Assembly (NCBI GenBank): GCA_023388955.1
Contig: JAEWFH010000152.1
Location: forward strand, 1-8,296
Direction of reading: 5' to 3'
Length of the DNA: 8,296 bases
Source of the DNA: Pseudomonadota bacterium
GTDB lineage: Bacteria; Pseudomonadota; Gammaproteobacteria; Xanthomonadales; Xanthomonadaceae
Shown here: positions 6,510 to 8,296 of the stretch, piece by piece
How the letters are laid out: every line of letters starts with the position of its first letter
How positions within the stretch are numbered: the stretch's first letter is position 1
Position numbers and translations under genes: made by a program
Notes under the pieces: generated by a model
Database searches by the model: none
The model's input: only the letters and a program-made list of their open reading frames with translations
Told to the model about the DNA's origin: nothing

Positions 6510-7312
6510 GTCTCGAGGAGGTCCAGGTGGCGCTCGCGCACGTCCATGCCGGTATGCATGAGGCTGTCGGTGTCCTTCGCGGCCTCGGGGCCGGCGTTGC
6601 CATTGTATTCATCGGGCAGCCCGATCATGTGGCCGAACTCATGCGCGGCGCCGACCTGCGGGTCACTGGCACCCTTGTGCACCGGGTTCACGTCCTCGCT
6701 GTCGAACACGCCGGTGTTCTGGCCGGGGATCACGTAGCTCTGGCTGAATCCGCCTTCCTCGATGCGGAGGATGTCGACGGACCAGTTCTCCTGCCCGTCC
6801 AGGCGTTCCAGCACGCCGCCGAAGAACCCGTCGCGCTTTTCATTGATGTCGAGGTTGATCGACAGCTCGACTTCCTGGCCGTCATCGGTGGTGATGGTGT
6901 GGCCATCCCAGGACTCCAGGACCACCCGCTCGTAATCGTCGATGAACTGCTGCTTCTCCTCGGCCGTCCAGTCCAGCCCGTTCTCGCCATCGACGAAGTT
7001 GAAGTCGATCGCCATGTCCAGCTCGAGCGTGTAGGTCCCGTCGGCATTGCGGTAGAGCTGCAGGTCGTAGGCATCGCGGACGCCGCCTGCGGTCACGCTG
7101 TCCTCGGAGGCGACCAGCTCGCGCTCCAGGGCGGGACCGCCAAGGGTGCCGGCGTCGAAGTGCGGCACCGCGGCCAGCATCCTCGATACGCCATCGGCGA
7201 CCGAGGTGCGGTCGGCGGCGCCGGCGAGGCCGTCGCGCATGGGGGCGGCTTCGGGCTGCCAGCCCAGGCCGGCGAGGGTGGAGGGGTTCAGGTCGTTGCC
7301 GATGCCGAGCAT
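6488..7312 (-). CDS. HExxH zinc metallopeptidase without signal peptide
   Basis: The 274-residue protein carries AHEFGHMIGLPDEY at 223-236: His224 and His228 as zinc ligands, Glu225 as catalytic base, Gly231, and Asp234 at the HExxHxxGxxD position of the third ligand. DSLMHTG at 249-255 resembles a metzincin Met-turn. A tryptophan-containing segment, LDWTAEEKQQFIDDYERVV at 113-131, precedes it. The rest of the N-terminal half is acidic and unrecognised. The N-terminus MLGIGNDLNPSTLAGLG has no basic, hydrophobic signal, so it is not an obvious Sec substrate. The start at 7312 was chosen for GGAG (7320-7323, read on the minus strand) seven bases upstream; an earlier in-frame ATG at 7366 would add 18 non-conserved-looking residues across a palindrome. 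Rows I counted inside the gene have lower G+C than hslU. Substrate is unknown; a secreted or injected toxin, or a cytosolic peptidase, are both possible. Confidence 0.8.
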   Translation of the reverse strand: MLGIGNDLNPSTLAGLGWQPEAAPMRDGLAGAADRTSVADGVSRMLAAVPHFDAGTLGGPALERELVASEDSVTAGGVRDAYDLQLYRNADGTYTLELDMAIDFNFVDGENGLDWTAEEKQQFIDDYERVVLESWDGHTITTDDGQEVELSINLDINEKRDGFFGGVLERLDGQENWSVDILRIEEGGFSQSYVIPGQNTGVFDSEDVNPVHKGASDPQVGAAHEFGHMIGLPDEYNGNAGPEAAKDTDSLMHTGMDVRERHLDLLETWVEDLN

Positions 7313-7350
7313 TGGGTGGCTCCGGGTGTCGGGGGTGGGACAGTCTCCCC

Positions 7351-7380
7351 ACGCCCCGTGTGGCACGCCAACTGGGGCGT
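7351..7380. repeat. 30-base imperfect palindrome upstream of the metallopeptidase
   Basis: ACGCCCC (7351-7357) pairs perfectly with GGGGCGT (7374-7380), and inside them, after symmetric 3-base gaps, lies TGGCACGCCA (7361-7370), itself an inverted repeat. It sits in the 93-base gap between the deaminase stop and the peptidase start. There is no T-tract on either strand, so it is not a classic terminator; it could be an operator or an mRNA hairpin. Confidence 0.55.
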
Positions 7381-7405
7381 ACCCTTGCCGCCGCCCACCA
7401 AGGGA

Positions 7406-7876
7406 TCAGCAGCAGCCGGGGGCCTCCCCGATATCCTCGTTCCACAGCCCCGGGTTCGCCGCGATCCACTCGCGCATCATGTCGATGCAGCGCCCGTCGG
7501 CCAGGTCGACGACCCGCACCCCGGCTTCGCGCAGCCAGTCCAGGCCGCCGGGGAAGTTCACCGACTCGCCCACCACCACCGTGCCGATGCCGAACTGCCG
7601 GACCAGCCCGCTGCAGTACCAGCATGGGGCCAGGGTGGTGACCATGATGGTGTCGCGGTAGGACTGCTGGCGGCCGGCCTTGCGGAAGGCGTCGGTCTCG
7701 CCGTGGATGGACGGGTCGCCTTCCTGCACCCGGCGGTTGCGGCCGGAGCCGAGTACGCTGCCGTCGGCGTGGTACAGCGCGGCCCCGATCGGGATGCCTC
7801 CCTCCGCCAGGCCGGTGCGGGCCTCCTCGAGGGCGGTGTCGAGCATTGCGCGGTACTGGTCGATGTCCATGTCCAT
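7406..7876 (-). CDS. Yeast-type (Fcy1-like) cytosine/nucleoside deaminase
   Basis: This is a 156-residue member of the CDA/zinc-deaminase fold that should hydrolyse cytosine, or a related base, to uracil and ammonia for pyrimidine salvage. The zinc site is His58 and the proton shuttle Glu60 in SIHGET, with Cys85 and Cys88 in APCWYC. It resembles yeast Fcy1 unusually well: the HGE form instead of HAE, VVGESVNF at 101-108, and the C-terminal WNEDIGE at 145-151. Residues corresponding to the yeast pocket are in place: Asn47, Phe108, Trp145 and Asp148. It is unrelated to E. coli CodA, an amidohydrolase. The start at 7876 is set by AGGAG (7883-7887 on the minus strand) six bases upstream; a longer frame to 7990 would run into ubiE. 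The protein ends in Cys-Cys. A wider purine or pterin deaminase role cannot be excluded. Confidence 0.88.
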   Translation of the reverse strand: MDMDIDQYRAMLDTALEEARTGLAEGGIPIGAALYHADGSVLGSGRNRRVQEGDPSIHGETDAFRKAGRQQSYRDTIMVTTLAPCWYCSGLVRQFGIGTVVVGESVNFPGGLDWLREAGVRVVDLADGRCIDMMREWIAANPGLWNEDIGEAPGCC

Positions 7877-7882
7877 GGGCGG

Positions 7883-7887
7883 CTCCT
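7883..7887 (-). promoter_or_regulatory. Ribosome binding site of the deaminase gene
   Basis: Read on the minus strand this is AGGAG, six bases before the ATG at 7876-7874. It decides the start against the much longer upstream open frame, and against the second in-frame ATG at 7870-7868. It also contrasts with the divergent ubiE, which has no such site. Confidence 0.7.
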
Positions 7888-7940
7888 GCGGAAAAGGGGG
7901 TTCCCATCCTGACATGCCGCCCCGCGGGGTCCACCGGTGC

Positions 7941-7946
7941 GATAAT
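7941..7946 (+). promoter_or_regulatory. -10-like hexamer for ubiE (probable leaderless start)
   Basis: GATAAT lies at -12 to -7 from the ATG at 7953, followed by CCGCCC and no Shine-Dalgarno. The spacing equals that before the DUF454 gene and lptM. It lies in the 76-base divergent gap shared with the deaminase gene. No -35 is evident near 7918-7923. Confidence 0.6.
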
Positions 7947-7952
7947 CCGCCC

Positions 7953-8296
7953 ATGGACCAGACCCCCGGCAACAAGCCCGACGACACCACCCACTTCGGC
8001 TTCCGCGACGTCCCGGCACGGGAAAAGCAGAAACTGGTCGGTCAGGTGTTCTCCTCGGTCGCAGGCAACTACGACCTGATGAACGACCTGATGTCGCTGG
8101 GCATCCACCGCGCGTGGAAGCGCTATTACGTGGCGACCTCGCAGGTTCGCCGCGGCGACCGGGTGCTCGACCTGGCCGGCGGGACCGGCGACATCGCCGC
8201 CCTGTTGCGGTCACGGGTGGGCGCGAGCGGGTCGATCGTGCTGGGCGACATCAACGGCGACATGCTGCGCGTGGGCCGCGACCGCATGCTCGACCG
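7953..8296 (+). CDS. ubiE: UbiE, ubiquinone/menaquinone C-methyltransferase, N-terminal part
   Basis: UbiE is an SAM-dependent methyltransferase that adds the ring methyl group in ubiquinone and, where present, menaquinone synthesis at the cytoplasmic side of the membrane. Only the first 114 codons plus two bases are in the window; it runs off the 3' edge, so the absence of a stop is not a defect. The N-terminal block FGFRDVP at 15-21 and the segment from VFSSVAGNYDLMNDLMSLG (32-50) to IHRAWKR are typical of UbiE. The SAM-binding motif I VLDLAGGTGD is at 71-80, and the acidic residue of the next strand is in GDIN at 98-101. The start at 7953 fits the family and the -10-like hexamer immediately upstream. 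It is divergent from the deaminase gene. Confidence 0.95.
   Translation, partial: MDQTPGNKPDDTTHFGFRDVPAREKQKLVGQVFSSVAGNYDLMNDLMSLGIHRAWKRYYVATSQVRRGDRVLDLAGGTGDIAALLRSRVGASGSIVLGDINGDMLRVGRDRMLD

Noticed and set aside
6731..7312. Peptidase as a fragment or frameshifted gene
   Set aside because: The frame is open from a good ribosome site to a stop after the Met-turn region, with both zinc histidines and the catalytic Glu intact, so there is no sign of decay.
7313..7366. Longer N-terminus for the metallopeptidase starting at 7366
   Set aside because: It would run over the palindrome at 7351-7380 and lacks a ribosome site, whereas the ATG at 7312 has GGAG seven bases upstream.
6449..7912. 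A 487-codon open frame on the plus strand opposite the peptidase and deaminase genes
   Set aside because: The minus-strand genes have intact catalytic motifs and ribosome sites; the plus frame is Val/Gly/Ala/Asp-rich without motifs and is explained by codon bias.

Overview
This is a high-G+C gammaproteobacterial segment, most likely from the Xanthomonadaceae/Lysobacteraceae (a Lysobacter- or Luteimonas-like organism). Three things point there: protein details such as the N-terminal extension of HslV and the DapF/XerC/HslU sequences; the gene order lptM-dapF-DUF484-xerC followed at once by hslVU; and a GAACGAG-rich intergenic palindrome of a kind I associate with that family. The taxonomic call is inference from gene content, not from a search.

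Layout. Bases 1-734 are the 3' end of ptrB (oligopeptidase B, S9 serine peptidase) with its full catalytic triad. Bases 762-1163 encode a two-helix DUF454/YbaN inner-membrane protein. Bases 1210-3994 form a tight plus-strand operon: lptM (short lipoprotein that helps LptD maturation), dapF (diaminopimelate epimerase), a DUF484 protein and xerC (chromosome-dimer recombinase), with overlaps of 8 and 4 bases and then a 13-base gap. A 141-base spacer (3995-4135) is dominated by a long imperfect inverted repeat that begins inside the last codons of xerC. Bases 4136-6091 are hslV-hslU, the ATP-dependent HslVU protease. A minus-strand block converges on hslU: a yeast-type cytosine deaminase (7406-7876), a HExxH metallopeptidase without signal peptide (6488-7312) and an overlapping small lipoprotein (6111-6509). 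ubiE (ubiquinone/menaquinone methyltransferase) starts divergently at 7953 and runs off the end.

How the genes relate. The plus-strand genes are core housekeeping: envelope and peptidoglycan precursor work (lptM, dapF), chromosome resolution (xerC), proteolysis (hslVU, ptrB) and quinone synthesis (ubiE). The three minus-strand genes look accessory. The peptidase gene has visibly lower G+C in the rows I counted, and the peptidase/lipoprotein pair is translationally overlapped.

The main points for a second look are: (1) three plus-strand genes (DUF454, lptM, ubiE) each carry a -10-like hexamer at exactly -12 to -7 from the ATG with no Shine-Dalgarno, predicting leaderless mRNAs; (2) the signal-less metallopeptidase plus lipoprotein pair, which could be an effector/immunity-like module; (3) a bacterial deaminase that keeps nearly all of the substrate pocket of yeast Fcy1; and (4) a mobile-looking palindrome that appears to have rewritten the end of xerC.
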